DNA from: Rathayibacter sp. Leaf185
GTDB lineage: Bacteria; Actinomycetota; Actinomycetes; Actinomycetales; Microbacteriaceae
Direction: 5' to 3'
Assembly: GCF_001423885.1 (NCBI RefSeq)
Contig: NZ_LMPP01000001.1
Span: forward strand, 1,341,543-1,405,542
DNA length: 64,000 nucleotides
Shown: one piece after another, positions 16,602 to 25,228 of the stretch
How positions within the stretch are numbered: the first letter of the stretch is position 1
Layout of the letters: every line of letters begins with the position of its first letter
Position numbers and translations under genes: made by a program
The notes under the pieces: generated by a model
What the model saw: only the letters and a program-made list of their open reading frames with translations
Told to the model about the DNA's origin: nothing
Databases searched by the model: none

Positions 16602-18536
16602 ATGGCGACGACGACGGCCCGCGTGGGCGAGATCCTCCTCGACCGGGGACTCATCAGCCAGGAGCAGCTCGACGAGGCCCTGCGCCGCCAGGCCCGCGAG
16701 GGCGGCCTGCTCGGCCGGCACCTGATCATCGACGGAGCCGTCACCCGGCGCGAGATGTACGCGGCACTCGCCGAGCAGTGGGACGCCCCGATGGTCGACC
16801 TCGTCGAGGAGCCGCCGGAGGCGCAGACGCTCGCCCGCATCGGCCCGATCACCCTCGTCGACGAGGGCTGGGTGCCGTGGCGCAGGCTCGAGGACGGCAC
16901 CGGCGTGATCGCCACCTCCGTGCCGCCGACCGAGGCGGTGCTGGCGCGGGCCCGCGAGCTGATGGGCGTCTCGCGGATCGCGGTGCGGACGACCACCGAC
17001 TGGGACATCTTCATGGCGGTCGAGAACGCGTGCCGTTCCGCGCTGCTGTTCGGCGCCGCCGACGCGCTCGCGGTCGAGAGCGGCGACGAGTCGGCGAAGT
17101 CGGGGCTCCGGCGCTGGCAGGTCGTCACTCCGCTCGTGCTGGCGGCCGTGGTGGTCGCGGGTGTCGTGATCGCGCCGAGCATCACCTTCGTGATCGTGCT
17201 CGCCGCCGCGAACCTTCTGTTCCTGATGAACATCGCCTTCAAGGCCCTGGCCGGCCTGCGTGCGCCGCTCAACAAGAGCTCGGTCACGGCGTGGGAGGAG
17301 GAGGTCGCGATCGAGCGCGGCCGGCGCGGTCTCGCGGTATCGCCTCCGCGCATGACCGACGACGAGCTGCCGATCTACACGATCCTCGTCCCGGCCTACA
17401 AGGAGGCCAACATCATCAGCAAGCTGCTGGTGAACCTCGGCGCGCTCGACTACCCCAAGGCCAAGCTCGAGGTGCTCGTGCTGCTCGAGGCCGACGACGA
17501 CGAGACGATCGGCGCGGTGCGGCGGATGAACCCGCCCGAGTACGTGCGCATGGTGATCGTGCCGCCGGGAGGCCCGCAGACCAAGCCGCGCGCCTGCAAC
17601 TACGGCCTGAGCTTCGCCCGCGGCGAGTTCGTCGTGATCTACGACGCCGAGGACCGGCCCGACCCCGACCAGCTGCGCAAGTGCGTGCGGCTGTTCCGCG
17701 AGGACGAGTTCGAGCGCCGCCACGTGGATCCCGAGCAGAAGCAGCTCGTGTGCCTGCAGGGCGCGCTGAGCTACTTCAACGCCGACTACAACGTGCTGAC
17801 CCGGATGTTCGCGGTCGAGTACGCCCACTGGTTCGGCGCGATGCTCCCCGGCCTCGACCAGTCGCACCTGCCGATCCCGCTCGGCGGCACCTCCAACCAC
17901 TTCGAGACCCGCGTGCTGCGCGAGCTCGGCGCCTGGGACCCGTACAACGTCACGGAGGACGCCGACCTCGGCCTCCGCGTGGCCGCGCACGGCTACCGCG
18001 TCGGCGTCGTCGACTCGAACACGTGGGAGGAGGCGTGCGCCGAGGTCCCCGCGTGGATCAAGCAGCGCACCCGCTGGATCAAGGGCTACATGATGACCGC
18101 GGGCGTGAACACGCGGCACCCCGTTCGCTGGTTCCGCGTCAACGGGATCCTCGGGACGCTGAGCCTCGTCGCGCTGATCATGGGGACGCCGGTGGCGTTC
18201 CTCCTGTACCCGCTCGTGCTGGGCTTCACGGTCGTCACCTACATCGGCGTGCAGTTCCTCGGGCTCGACATCCCGGAGTGGCTGATCGTGGCGGGCACGA
18301 CGAACATGCTGTTCTCGAACGCGCTGATGATCGTGGTGTCGGGGATCGCCGCATGGAAGCGCTACAACTGGCGGGTCGCGGCCTTCGCGGTGCTGAACCC
18401 CGTCTACTGGGTGCTGCACTCGATCTCGGCGTGGCGCGCGGCCTGGCAGATCGTCTTCAGCCCGCACAAGTGGGAGAAGACGCCTCACGGGCTCACGGAG
18501 GACTACGAGGACTCGACGATCGCGGCGCCGGCGTAG
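16602..18536 (+). CDS. MshEN-GT2 membrane glycosyltransferase (c-di-GMP-responsive polymer synthase)
   Basis: 644 residues. Residues 7-95 form an MshEN domain: RVGEILLDRG, LISQEQLDEALRRQ and a second half GLLGRHLIIDGAVTRREM, matching the c-di-GMP-binding pattern R-x-G-x5-G-[LIV]-[LIV] and L-x2-A-L-x2-Q. Two helices at about 170-225 come next, then a GT2 catalytic domain (YTILVPAYKEANI, LLEADDDET, YDAED at 347-351, TED at 451-453, QRTRW at 488-492) and four C-terminal helices. The D, D, TED, QxxRW set is that of processive synthases such as cellulose synthase and of NfrB. In NfrB of E. coli an MshEN domain controls a GT2 in the same way, but at the C-terminus. The polymer is unknown. Confidence 0.9.
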   Translation: MATTTARVGEILLDRGLISQEQLDEALRRQAREGGLLGRHLIIDGAVTRREMYAALAEQWDAPMVDLVEEPPEAQTLARIGPITLVDEGWVPWRRLEDGTGVIATSVPPTEAVLARARELMGVSRIAVRTTTDWDIFMAVENACRSALLFGAADALAVESGDESAKSGLRRWQVVTPLVLAAVVVAGVVIAPSITFVIVLAAANLLFLMNIAFKALAGLRAPLNKSSVTAWEEEVAIERGRRGLAVSPPRMTDDELPIYTILVPAYKEANIISKLLVNLGALDYPKAKLEVLVLLEADDDETIGAVRRMNPPEYVRMVIVPPGGPQTKPRACNYGLSFARGEFVVIYDAEDRPDPDQLRKCVRLFREDEFERRHVDPEQKQLVCLQGALSYFNADYNVLTRMFAVEYAHWFGAMLPGLDQSHLPIPLGGTSNHFETRVLRELGAWDPYNVTEDADLGLRVAAHGYRVGVVDSNTWEEACAEVPAWIKQRTRWIKGYMMTAGVNTRHPVRWFRVNGILGTLSLVALIMGTPVAFLLYPLVLGFTVVTYIGVQFLGLDIPEWLIVAGTTNMLFSNALMIVVSGIAAWKRYNWRVAAFAVLNPVYWVLHSISAWRAAWQIVFSPHKWEKTPHGLTEDYEDSTIAAPA

Positions 18537-18635
18537 GGCCTTCCGCACCTGCCGCAGGTCCCTCCGTCACGGACGGTCGTGCGATCCGAGTCGAGGGAGC
18601 CGTTCGCGACGGATCGACCGGGTCAGCGGGGTGGC

Positions 18636-19166
18636 TCAGGCGGCGCACTCCTGCGACTGCTCGGTGATGATCCACGTGGTGCCGGAGCGGGTCATCACCA
18701 CGGTGCCGCAGTCACCCGAGGCGTACGTGACGAAGAGCGTGGCGTCGGTCGCGGTCTCCTCGCGCACGTCGATGTCGACCTCGGCGCTCCGGCCGGTCGC
18801 GCGGTAGAGCTCGGCGGTCGCGGTGATCATGTCCTCGCAGCTCGCCACCTGGACCGGCCCCGTGGCCTTCATCTCGGCGACCATGCGCGCCGCGAGTTCC
18901 GGGGAGAGCCGGGCGCACGCCAGGGCCGCATCCGGCGCGCGGGAGGCGTCCAGCCACTCGCGGAAGCCGTCCTCCGCGCTCTGCTGCTCCGCCGCCGGAG
19001 CCGCATCAGGCGTCGCCGTGGTGGCCGCCGTCGCCGTGGGGGCGGGCTCCGCTGCCGGTGTCGTCCGTGTCGAGCCCGCCGGGCCCGCGGTGCAGGCGCT
19101 CAACGCGAGGAGCGCGGCGGCGGCGACCCCCAACGCTCCCGTCCATCGTCTCCGTGCCCCGATCAC
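18636..19166 (-). CDS. Putative lipoprotein
   Basis: 176 residues from GTG at 19166. A signal peptide ends in the lipobox LSAC (Cys at about 25), followed by a Thr/Ala/Pro-rich linker (residues 26-65) and a compact C-terminal domain of about 105 residues with four Cys (ALACARL, ASCEDM, GDCGTVV, SQECAA) that could form two disulfides. The fold is reminiscent of small secreted NTF2-like or DUF4878-type domains but I cannot assign it. It is convergent with the GT2 synthase gene, from which it is separated by about 100 bp without a recognisable gene. Confidence 0.8.
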   Translation of the reverse strand: MIGARRRWTGALGVAAAALLALSACTAGPAGSTRTTPAAEPAPTATAATTATPDAAPAAEQQSAEDGFREWLDASRAPDAALACARLSPELAARMVAEMKATGPVQVASCEDMITATAELYRATGRSAEVDIDVREETATDATLFVTYASGDCGTVVMTRSGTTWIITEQSQECAA

Positions 19167-19251
19167 CCGACTTTCCTACCAGGCGGATGACGTCTGCTCG
19201 ACTCCACGCCCGGACGTCGACGGACCGGTCGGGGCCGGCGACCCGAAGCGT

Positions 19252-20001
19252 CTAGATGTTGAGCCTGTTGAAGATCGGCGCCGGCAGCGCCTTGATCACG
19301 GTCATGATGACGCGCCACTTCACCGGTGCGTAGGCGACGGCGCGGCCGGCGGACATCGCGGCGGCGACGTCCTTCGCGACCGACTCGACGGAGGCGAGCG
19401 ACGCTCCGCTCTGCTTCATCGACGCGGTCATCGGGGTGTCGGTCGGGCCCGGCTTGATCAGCACGACCGAGAGGCGCGAGCCCGCGAGCCGGTGCTGCAG
19501 GCCCTGCGCGAAGCGCTCCACGAGGCCCTTCGCCGAGCCGTAGACGTAGTTGGTCTTGCGGCCGCGGTCGCCGGCGACGGAGCCGATCACGCCGATCGTG
19601 CCGGAGGTGAGCGCGTTCGCGTACGCCTCCATCCACAGGGCGACCGAGACGCCGGTGACCACGAGCACGTCGCGGGCGACGGCGAGGTCGGCCGACGCCT
19701 CCTCCTGGGTCGTCATCGCGCCGTGCGCGATCAGCACGGTGTCGGGGGCGCCGCCCTCGAGCGACGACTCCACGACGGAGGAGATGTCGGCGGGGTCGGT
19801 CAGGTCGACAGCGGACACCGACAGCGCCGCCGTCGGGAAGCGCACGCGCAGATCCGCCGCGAGCTTCTCGAGGCGGGCGGAGTCGCGGCCGACCAGCAGC
19901 GCCGAACGGGCGCCGGTGCCGAGCCAGAGGCGCAGCGTGTGCTCGGCGATGGCCGAGGTCGCTCCGACGACGACGATCTTCGAAGGGGTTCCAGTGGTCA
20001 C
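19252..20001 (-). CDS. dprE2: Decaprenylphosphoryl-2-keto-ribose reductase (DprE2-like SDR)
   Basis: 249-residue SDR starting at GTG 20001. The cofactor motif is VVGATSAIAEHTLRL, the active-site Ser is in GVIGSVAGDRGRK and YxxxK is YVYGSAKG; the C-terminus KALPAPIFNRLNI resembles DprE2. With DprE1 it epimerises decaprenyl-phosphoribose to decaprenyl-phosphoarabinose, the lipid donor of arabinose residues; DprE2 reduces the 2-keto intermediate with NAD(P)H. It starts 2 bp after the DprE1 stop and is the third gene of the gtrA-dprE1-dprE2 set. Confidence 0.88.
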   Translation of the reverse strand: MTTGTPSKIVVVGATSAIAEHTLRLWLGTGARSALLVGRDSARLEKLAADLRVRFPTAALSVSAVDLTDPADISSVVESSLEGGAPDTVLIAHGAMTTQEEASADLAVARDVLVVTGVSVALWMEAYANALTSGTIGVIGSVAGDRGRKTNYVYGSAKGLVERFAQGLQHRLAGSRLSVVLIKPGPTDTPMTASMKQSGASLASVESVAKDVAAAMSAGRAVAYAPVKWRVIMTVIKALPAPIFNRLNI

Positions 20002-20002
20002 G

Positions 20003-21301
20003 TCAGCTCCCGAGCACTCGGCGCGAGAATCCGGAGGAGATCCCCGGGTCGCGCTGTTCCATGAATTCGGCGAGGCGCGGATAGCCGGCCTCGAACATCT
20101 CGCGCGGCATGCGCGCGTCCTTGGCGGGGTAGAGCCGCCCGCCCACCGACGTCACGAGGGCGTCGAGCCGGTCGAACAGCGGCAGCGCGGCCGGCGTGTT
20201 CGGGAAGTCGAGAGCGAAGCAGACGCCCGGCGCGGGGAAGCTCAGCATCCCGGGCGACTCGAGCGACCCGAAGGTCTTCAGCACGCCGAGGAACGAGCCG
20301 GTGCCCGACGCCGCGATCAGCGCGAGCATCTCGCGGGTGACGTCGAGCGCCCCCTCCCACGGCACGGTGCTCTGGTACTGGTAGAAGCCGCGGGGGCCGT
20401 ACATGGTGTTCCAGCCCTGGATCGCGTCGAGCGGGTAGTAGAACTGCTCGTAGTGCTGGACCGAGCGGCCGGCACCGGTCGCCTTGAGGCGGTAGTAGGC
20501 GCGATTCAGCAGCGGCAGTGTCGCGCGGTTCACGACCGACAGCGGGAACGGGAACGGCACCCGCAGCGAGCCCGCCCGGGAGGACGGCAGTTCGGGAGCC
20601 GCGGTCGTGTCGCCGCGGGAGTAGACGCCGCGGCGGCCGCCTCCCGTGGTCACATCGATCCACGCCACGGTGTGCTCGAACGAGTCCATCGACTCGTGCA
20701 CGAGGTCGAGGTACGACTCGAGGCTCTGGAACGGCCTGTCCTCGGTCACGAGCCAGGGGCCCGGTACGCGCTTGAGCCGCAGCTCGACCTCGACGATGAG
20801 GCCGGTGAGCCCCAGCCCGCCGATGGTCGCCCCGAACAGCTCGACGTTCTCGGTCGGGCTGCAGCGCGACGACGAGCCGTCGCTCCGGAGCAGCGTGAAC
20901 GAGACGACGTGGCGCCCGATCGTGCCGGCCGAGGCGTGGTTCTTGCCGTGCACGTCGTTCGCGATCGCGCCCGCCAGGGTCACGTTCTTGGTGCCGGGGG
21001 TGACGGGGAGCATCCAGCCGCGCAGCGAGAAGACGGCCTGCACGTCCTTCAGCAGCACGCCGGGCTCGGCCCGCAGCACGCCGGTCTCGTCGTCGAAGGC
21101 CAGCAGCCGGTCGAAGCCGCTGAAGTCCCAGAGCACTCCGCCGCCGTTGAGCGCGACGTCGCCGTAGCTGCGGCCGACACCGTAGGCGATGCCGCCGTCG
21201 CCGCGCGCGAGAGCGTCCTGCGCCTGCTCGGCGCTCGTGATCGCGACGACCTGGTGCTGGTCGCGCGAGAGCAGGCCCCAGGAGGAGACGGCGGCGGTCA
21301 T
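20003..21301 (-). CDS. dprE1: Decaprenylphosphoryl-beta-D-ribose 2'-oxidase (DprE1-like)
   Basis: 432-residue FAD-dependent oxidase of the vanillyl-alcohol-oxidase fold. GVGRSYGDVALN and PGTKNVTLAGAIANDVHGKNH are the FAD-binding segments; FEHTVAWIDV and GRLYPAKDARM fit DprE1. It oxidises the 2'-hydroxyl of decaprenyl-phosphoribose. The residue equivalent to M. tuberculosis Cys387, the covalent target of benzothiazinones, is Ala363 here; the gapless spacing to the conserved Tyr391 and Lys394 (M. tuberculosis Tyr415 and Lys418) supports the alignment. The start (ATG 21301) overlaps the gtrA stop. Confidence 0.93.
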   Translation of the reverse strand: MTAAVSSWGLLSRDQHQVVAITSAEQAQDALARGDGGIAYGVGRSYGDVALNGGGVLWDFSGFDRLLAFDDETGVLRAEPGVLLKDVQAVFSLRGWMLPVTPGTKNVTLAGAIANDVHGKNHASAGTIGRHVVSFTLLRSDGSSSRCSPTENVELFGATIGGLGLTGLIVEVELRLKRVPGPWLVTEDRPFQSLESYLDLVHESMDSFEHTVAWIDVTTGGGRRGVYSRGDTTAAPELPSSRAGSLRVPFPFPLSVVNRATLPLLNRAYYRLKATGAGRSVQHYEQFYYPLDAIQGWNTMYGPRGFYQYQSTVPWEGALDVTREMLALIAASGTGSFLGVLKTFGSLESPGMLSFPAPGVCFALDFPNTPAALPLFDRLDALVTSVGGRLYPAKDARMPREMFEAGYPRLAEFMEQRDPGISSGFSRRVLGS

Positions 21302-21708
21302 GCTGGCTCCTCACGCGGGCCCTGGAAGGTGACGTTCTTGTCGAGGTGGTACTTGGCGATGTAGCCGATGGCCAGGCCGATGACGGCTCCGGTGTAGCGG
21401 GCGAGATCGGTGCCGAAGAGGTAGTCGAAGCCGAACTCGAAGCCCCAGAAGATCAGGGTGGTCACGCCGCTCATCACGCCGTAGAGGAAGAACGTCCTCA
21501 CTCCGTGCGCCGCATTCATCGTCTCGTGCTTGAAGATGTAGCGCTTGTCGAGGACGTACTTGGCGATCACCCCCGTAAGGGTGCCCGCGAGGACGGCGAC
21601 GATCGTCGCCCACTCACCCGTCATCACGAGCTCGACGAGCATCTGGGTGCCCAGATTCACCGCGGTGGCCAGTGCGGCGAAGGCGATGTACAGCACGGTG
21701 GTCCGCAT
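21298..21708 (-). CDS. GtrA family membrane protein
   Basis: 136 residues from ATG at 21708, with four membrane helices typical of GtrA (FAALATAVNLGTQMLVELV, a second at about 40, VLDKRYIFKHE linker, GVTTLIFWGFEFGFDYLF, and a last helix before YHLDKNVTFQG). GtrA proteins are thought to flip or assist the flipping of polyprenyl-linked sugars; in mycobacteria a GtrA-type protein (Rv3789) sits by the DPA genes. The gene is first in its minus-strand set, overlaps dprE1 by 4 bp, and is divergent from ubiA. A longer upstream start would run into the ubiA promoter. Confidence 0.9.
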   Translation of the reverse strand: MRTTVLYIAFAALATAVNLGTQMLVELVMTGEWATIVAVLAGTLTGVIAKYVLDKRYIFKHETMNAAHGVRTFFLYGVMSGVTTLIFWGFEFGFDYLFGTDLARYTGAVIGLAIGYIAKYHLDKNVTFQGPREEPA

Positions 21709-21863
21709 GCGCCGTCTCCTGGTGCTGATCGTCGTCCGTCCGGGGGATCGCGCCCGAGGGGAGTCGCGACCAGTGGAGATTGTAGATTGAGCACCGCTCC
21801 CCGGGAGAATCCCCAACGGCTCGCACTCAGCGTCCGCCCCCGACACCAGTAGAGGAAGACGCC

Positions 21864-22748
21864 GTGAGTACCGCTCGTGCACTCGTCGCCGCCATGCGCC
21901 CCCGCCAGTGGCTGAAGAACGTCCTGGTCCTCGCCGCTCCGATCGCCTCGGCGCGGATCCTCGAACCCGGGGTCCTGGTGGCCGCCGTCGTCGCCGCGAT
22001 CGCGTTCAGCCTCGCCTCCTCGGGCGGCTACATGCTCAACGACCTGCTCGACATCGAGTCGGACCGCGCCCACCCCAAGAAGCGCTTCCGTGCGATCGCG
22101 TCGGGCGCCCTGCCCGTGCGCGTGGCGTGGGTGGCGGCGTTCGTGCTGATGATCGTGCCTCCGCTGGTCACGTTCCTCGCCGGGTTCACCTGGTTCGCCG
22201 CGACGCTCGCCGGCTACCTGGTCATGCAGATCTCGTACTGCATCTGGCTCAAGCACGAGCCGGTGATCGACATCCTGATCGTGGCGGGCGGATTCGTGCT
22301 GCGCGCGATCTCGGGCGCCGCCGTGGCCGACATCCCGCTCACGCAGTGGTTCCTGCTGGCCGTGTCGTCGGGCTCGCTGTTCATGGTGGCGGGCAAGCGC
22401 TACTCCGAGAAGCTGCAGAGCGAGGGCAAGGAGGAGAGTCACACGCGGACGACCCTCAAGGTCTACACGGCGGGATACCTGCGCTTCATCTGGTCGGTCG
22501 CGGCGTCGCTGACGATGATCTCGTACGCGCTCTGGGCCCTGTTCCTCAACGGCGAGAACTCGCTGTGGTCGATGGCGTCCGTGGTGCCGTTCGGCGCCGC
22601 GCTGTTCCTCTACGCGCTCGACATCGAGAGGGGCCGCGCTTCGGCTCCGGAGGACATCGTCCTGGGCAACATGCGGCTGCTGATCTGCGGGGCGCTGTGG
22701 GCGGCGCTGTTCGTCATCGCGATCGTGACGCGGACGCCCACCGTCTGA
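21864..22748 (+). CDS. ubiA: Decaprenyl-phosphate phosphoribosyltransferase (UbiA family)
   Basis: 294 residues from GTG at 21864, with GAGGAAG 7 nt upstream. It is an integral membrane prenyltransferase-fold protein with nine helices. The first Asp-rich motif is NDLLDIESDRAHPKKRFRAI and the second DIERGRASAPEDIV-like region near the C-terminus; RQWLKNVLVLAAP and GKRYSEKL are characteristic of the decaprenyl-phosphate 5-phosphoribosyltransferase (Rv3806c) branch rather than quinone enzymes. It makes the first DPA-pathway lipid from PRPP and decaprenyl phosphate. The associated phosphatase could be the PAP2 gene at 29811, 7 kb away. Confidence 0.92.
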   Translation: MSTARALVAAMRPRQWLKNVLVLAAPIASARILEPGVLVAAVVAAIAFSLASSGGYMLNDLLDIESDRAHPKKRFRAIASGALPVRVAWVAAFVLMIVPPLVTFLAGFTWFAATLAGYLVMQISYCIWLKHEPVIDILIVAGGFVLRAISGAAVADIPLTQWFLLAVSSGSLFMVAGKRYSEKLQSEGKEESHTRTTLKVYTAGYLRFIWSVAASLTMISYALWALFLNGENSLWSMASVVPFGAALFLYALDIERGRASAPEDIVLGNMRLLICGALWAALFVIAIVTRTPTV

Positions 22749-22933
22749 GGCCCGCCCGCCTCCGGAGCGTCGCCTCCGGCCCGATCCCGGTGCTGTCGGC
22801 CGCTGTCAACCGGGTGGCTGAGCCGATCCCCCTCTCGGTAGCGTCGTCAGACCTGGAACGCCGCGGGGGGCTCGCCCGAACCTCCTTCTCCCGTCCGCGC
22901 CCGCCGCGGACCCGCCGAACGAGCCGAGCCGTC

Positions 22934-23152
22934 ATGCCGCCCCTCCGCGAGGATCCGTCGCGCCCGGTGCTGCGCGCGCTGATCGCGGCCTTCACCGTGC
23001 CGGGAGCCGTGCACTGCGGGCTCGCCGCCCGGGTGCTCGACGACGCCCGTGAGCTGCTGGAGCTGCGGCAGCGGATGCCGACGCTGATGTTCCCGCGGTC
23101 GGCCGTCGCCGGCGTTCCCGACGAGCCGCCGGTGCCGCCGGCCGCGCTCTGA
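22934..23152 (+). CDS. Small hypothetical protein
   Basis: 72 residues from ATG at 22934. Amphipathic and largely helical in appearance (VLRALIAAFTVPGAVHCGLAARVLDDARELLELRQRM) with a Pro-rich end; no signal peptide or known motif. It lies 185 bp after ubiA, in a stretch where the other frames read as Arg-rich and Pro-rich shadow. Its codon third positions are GC-biased as in real genes. No family is recognised, so its existence is uncertain. Confidence 0.4.
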   Translation: MPPLREDPSRPVLRALIAAFTVPGAVHCGLAARVLDDARELLELRQRMPTLMFPRSAVAGVPDEPPVPPAAL

Positions 23153-23297
23153 CGGGACACCGGGTCCGGAAGTCAACGCCCCCACCCCGCGGGTTCGACG
23201 CGCCTACAGTGACTGCCATCGGGGCGGAGTCGTTCGGGTCGACTCCGCTCCGGTCTCCCGGGTCCGTTCCTGCGATCGCGCAGGTCGTGCCTGCCCG

Positions 23298-25019
23298 TCA
23301 GGTCGTGGTGCCGCGCCGGAGCCGCAGCCGCGTCTCCTCGAGGTCGAGCATCGACTGCGCCTGGGCGAGGATGCGCTGCGGATACGCCCGGCGCGAGCGC
23401 GCGTCGAGAAGCGCCTCCCGCTCGGCCGTGACCACGGCGAGCCGCAGCGCGCGGTAGAGGCGGTGCGGAGTGTCGGCCACGTCGCGTCGCGCGCCGCGGG
23501 ACCGCTCCCATGCCGCCTCCGACCGCAGGAACGAGGTCTGCCGGACCCGCTCGAGGACGTCGGGGTCGACCTCGGCGACCCCCTCGACCACGTCGCCGGG
23601 CGACTCCAGGATCGAGAGCCCCTTCTCGGTGATCTCGTCGAGGAGCCCGGCGAGAGCGCGCTGATCCTCCGGCACGTCGACTCCGCGGATCCCCGTCGCC
23701 CGGATGAGCAGCGGCAGCGTGCTGCCCTGCACGAGCAGGGTCGTGACGGCCACGGTGAAGGCAATCAGCACGAGCTGCGGGCGGTAGGGGGTGTCCTCGG
23801 GGAGCGACTGGGCGGCGGCGAGCGTCACCACTCCGCGCATTCCCGACCAGCCGAGCACGACTCCGCCGCGCCAGCCGATGTCGTTGCGGCTGAAGTGCCT
23901 GTAGTCGTTCTTGCGCAGCTCGAAGCGCTCGCGGGCCTTGCGCCGCTTCTCGCGGGGCAGCCGCACGCCTCCGGTCGAGTCGAGCAGCTCCTTCTGCCGG
24001 CGCGCCCGGCGCTCGGCCCGCTGCGTCTGCCAGCGCTCGCCGAGCAGCACCGGGCCGACCCACGCGAAGCGGACGACGATCAGCCCGAGGGTCGCGATCA
24101 GCCCGATGCCGACGGCGGCCGGCACGGTGAGCGCGGCACTGTCGGCGTCCTGGATCAGGCTGCGGATCTCGAGCCCGATCAGCAGGAACACGCCGTTCTC
24201 GAGGAGGAACTGCACCGTGCGCCAGTTGATGCGGTCGTTCACCCTCGACTGCGCGGTGAACGCGCGCGAGGAGGCGTGGCCGGTGTGCAGGCCGGCGACG
24301 ACGACCGCGAGCACACCGGAGGCGCCGAGCCCCTCGGCCGGGATGAACGCGACGAACGGCACGATGAACGAGATCACGGTGTTCAGCACCGGATCTTCGA
24401 GGCGCGAGCGCACGAAGACGGTGACGACGCTCGCGACGAGGCCGACGACCACCGCCACGACCACGGCGTAGAGGAAGTCGCCGACGGCCGCCCACGGGGT
24501 GGCCAGGGTGCCGGCGGCCGCGGCGAGAGCCGAACGGAGCAGGACCAGGGCTGTCGCGTCGTTGATCAGCCCCTCGCCCTCGAGCAGGGTGAGCAGGCGC
24601 GGCGGGAGGCCGAGCCGGCGGCCGACCGAGGTGGCGGCCACCGCATCCGGGGGGCTGATGATCGCGCCGACGGCGATCGCGAGCGGGAGGCCGAGTGCGG
24701 GCAGCAGGGCGAAGAGCAGAGCGCCGACACCCGCGGCCGAGAGGACGACGAGGACGACCGAGAGCCCGGTGATCGTGGCCAGATTGCGGCGGAAGTCGAT
24801 GAACGGGACGCTGATCGCCGCCGCGTACAGCAGCGGAGGCAGCACCCCGTCGAGCACCCACTCGTGCGGCACGACCACCTCGGGCACACCGGGGAGGAAC
24901 GAGAGCCCGACTCCGGCCAGCACCAGGACGATGGGGGCGGCGACTCCCAGGCGCTTGGCGAAGACGGCGACGGCGACGAGGACCGAGACGGCGAGGATCG
25001 CCGTGATGCCGAGCTCCAT
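23298..25019 (-). CDS. CPA1-type Na+/H+ antiporter
   Basis: 573 residues from ATG at 25019. About twelve membrane helices fill residues 1-400: GAIISPPDAVAATSVGRRLGL holds the conserved PPDAVA-type site, followed by EGEGLINDATALVLLRSA with the ND motif of the cation site, and GWSGMRGVVTLAAAQSLP. This is the YjcE/CPA1 layout. A charged cytoplasmic loop (about 385-425) and a C-terminal tail of about 110 residues with two likely helices follow. It exchanges cytoplasmic Na+ or other cations for protons. The frame continues upstream of 25019, but that sequence lies near a long hairpin repeat and is not protein-like. Confidence 0.92.
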   Translation of the reverse strand: MELGITAILAVSVLVAVAVFAKRLGVAAPIVLVLAGVGLSFLPGVPEVVVPHEWVLDGVLPPLLYAAAISVPFIDFRRNLATITGLSVVLVVLSAAGVGALLFALLPALGLPLAIAVGAIISPPDAVAATSVGRRLGLPPRLLTLLEGEGLINDATALVLLRSALAAAAGTLATPWAAVGDFLYAVVVAVVVGLVASVVTVFVRSRLEDPVLNTVISFIVPFVAFIPAEGLGASGVLAVVVAGLHTGHASSRAFTAQSRVNDRINWRTVQFLLENGVFLLIGLEIRSLIQDADSAALTVPAAVGIGLIATLGLIVVRFAWVGPVLLGERWQTQRAERRARRQKELLDSTGGVRLPREKRRKARERFELRKNDYRHFSRNDIGWRGGVVLGWSGMRGVVTLAAAQSLPEDTPYRPQLVLIAFTVAVTTLLVQGSTLPLLIRATGIRGVDVPEDQRALAGLLDEITEKGLSILESPGDVVEGVAEVDPDVLERVRQTSFLRSEAAWERSRGARRDVADTPHRLYRALRLAVVTAEREALLDARSRRAYPQRILAQAQSMLDLEETRLRLRRGTTT

Positions 25020-25152
25020 CAGCGCTGCGGGGCGTGCGGGTGGCTGTGCGGCATGGGCTCGTCTCCTCGGGCCTCCGAGCGCACAGGAGGGAGGGCGCGC
25101 GGGGACACCGATGAGTCTGCGCGCCGGTGCTCCGGGCGGGCAGGGGGTTGCC

Positions 25153-25226
25153 GCGCACAACGTCAGCTGAGAGGCCTCGTCGCGCACGATGGTCGATGAC
25201 GAGGTCTCTCAGCTGACGTTGTGCGC
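25153..25226. repeat. 29-bp-stem inverted repeat, family C (copy 1), possible terminator
   Basis: Left arm 25153-25181 and right arm 25198-25226 pair over 29 bp with one mismatch, around a 16-nt loop. The core GCACAACGTCAGCTGAG recurs at 63654-63724. The right arm ends 3 bp from the stop of the small membrane gene at 25229 (minus strand), as expected for a terminator of the PspC operon. No U-tract is evident. Confidence 0.75.
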
Positions 25227-25228
25227 CG

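Noticed and set aside
25153-25226. Insertion-sequence terminal inverted repeats
   Set aside because: The arms flank only a 16-nt loop, there is no transposase and no target duplication.
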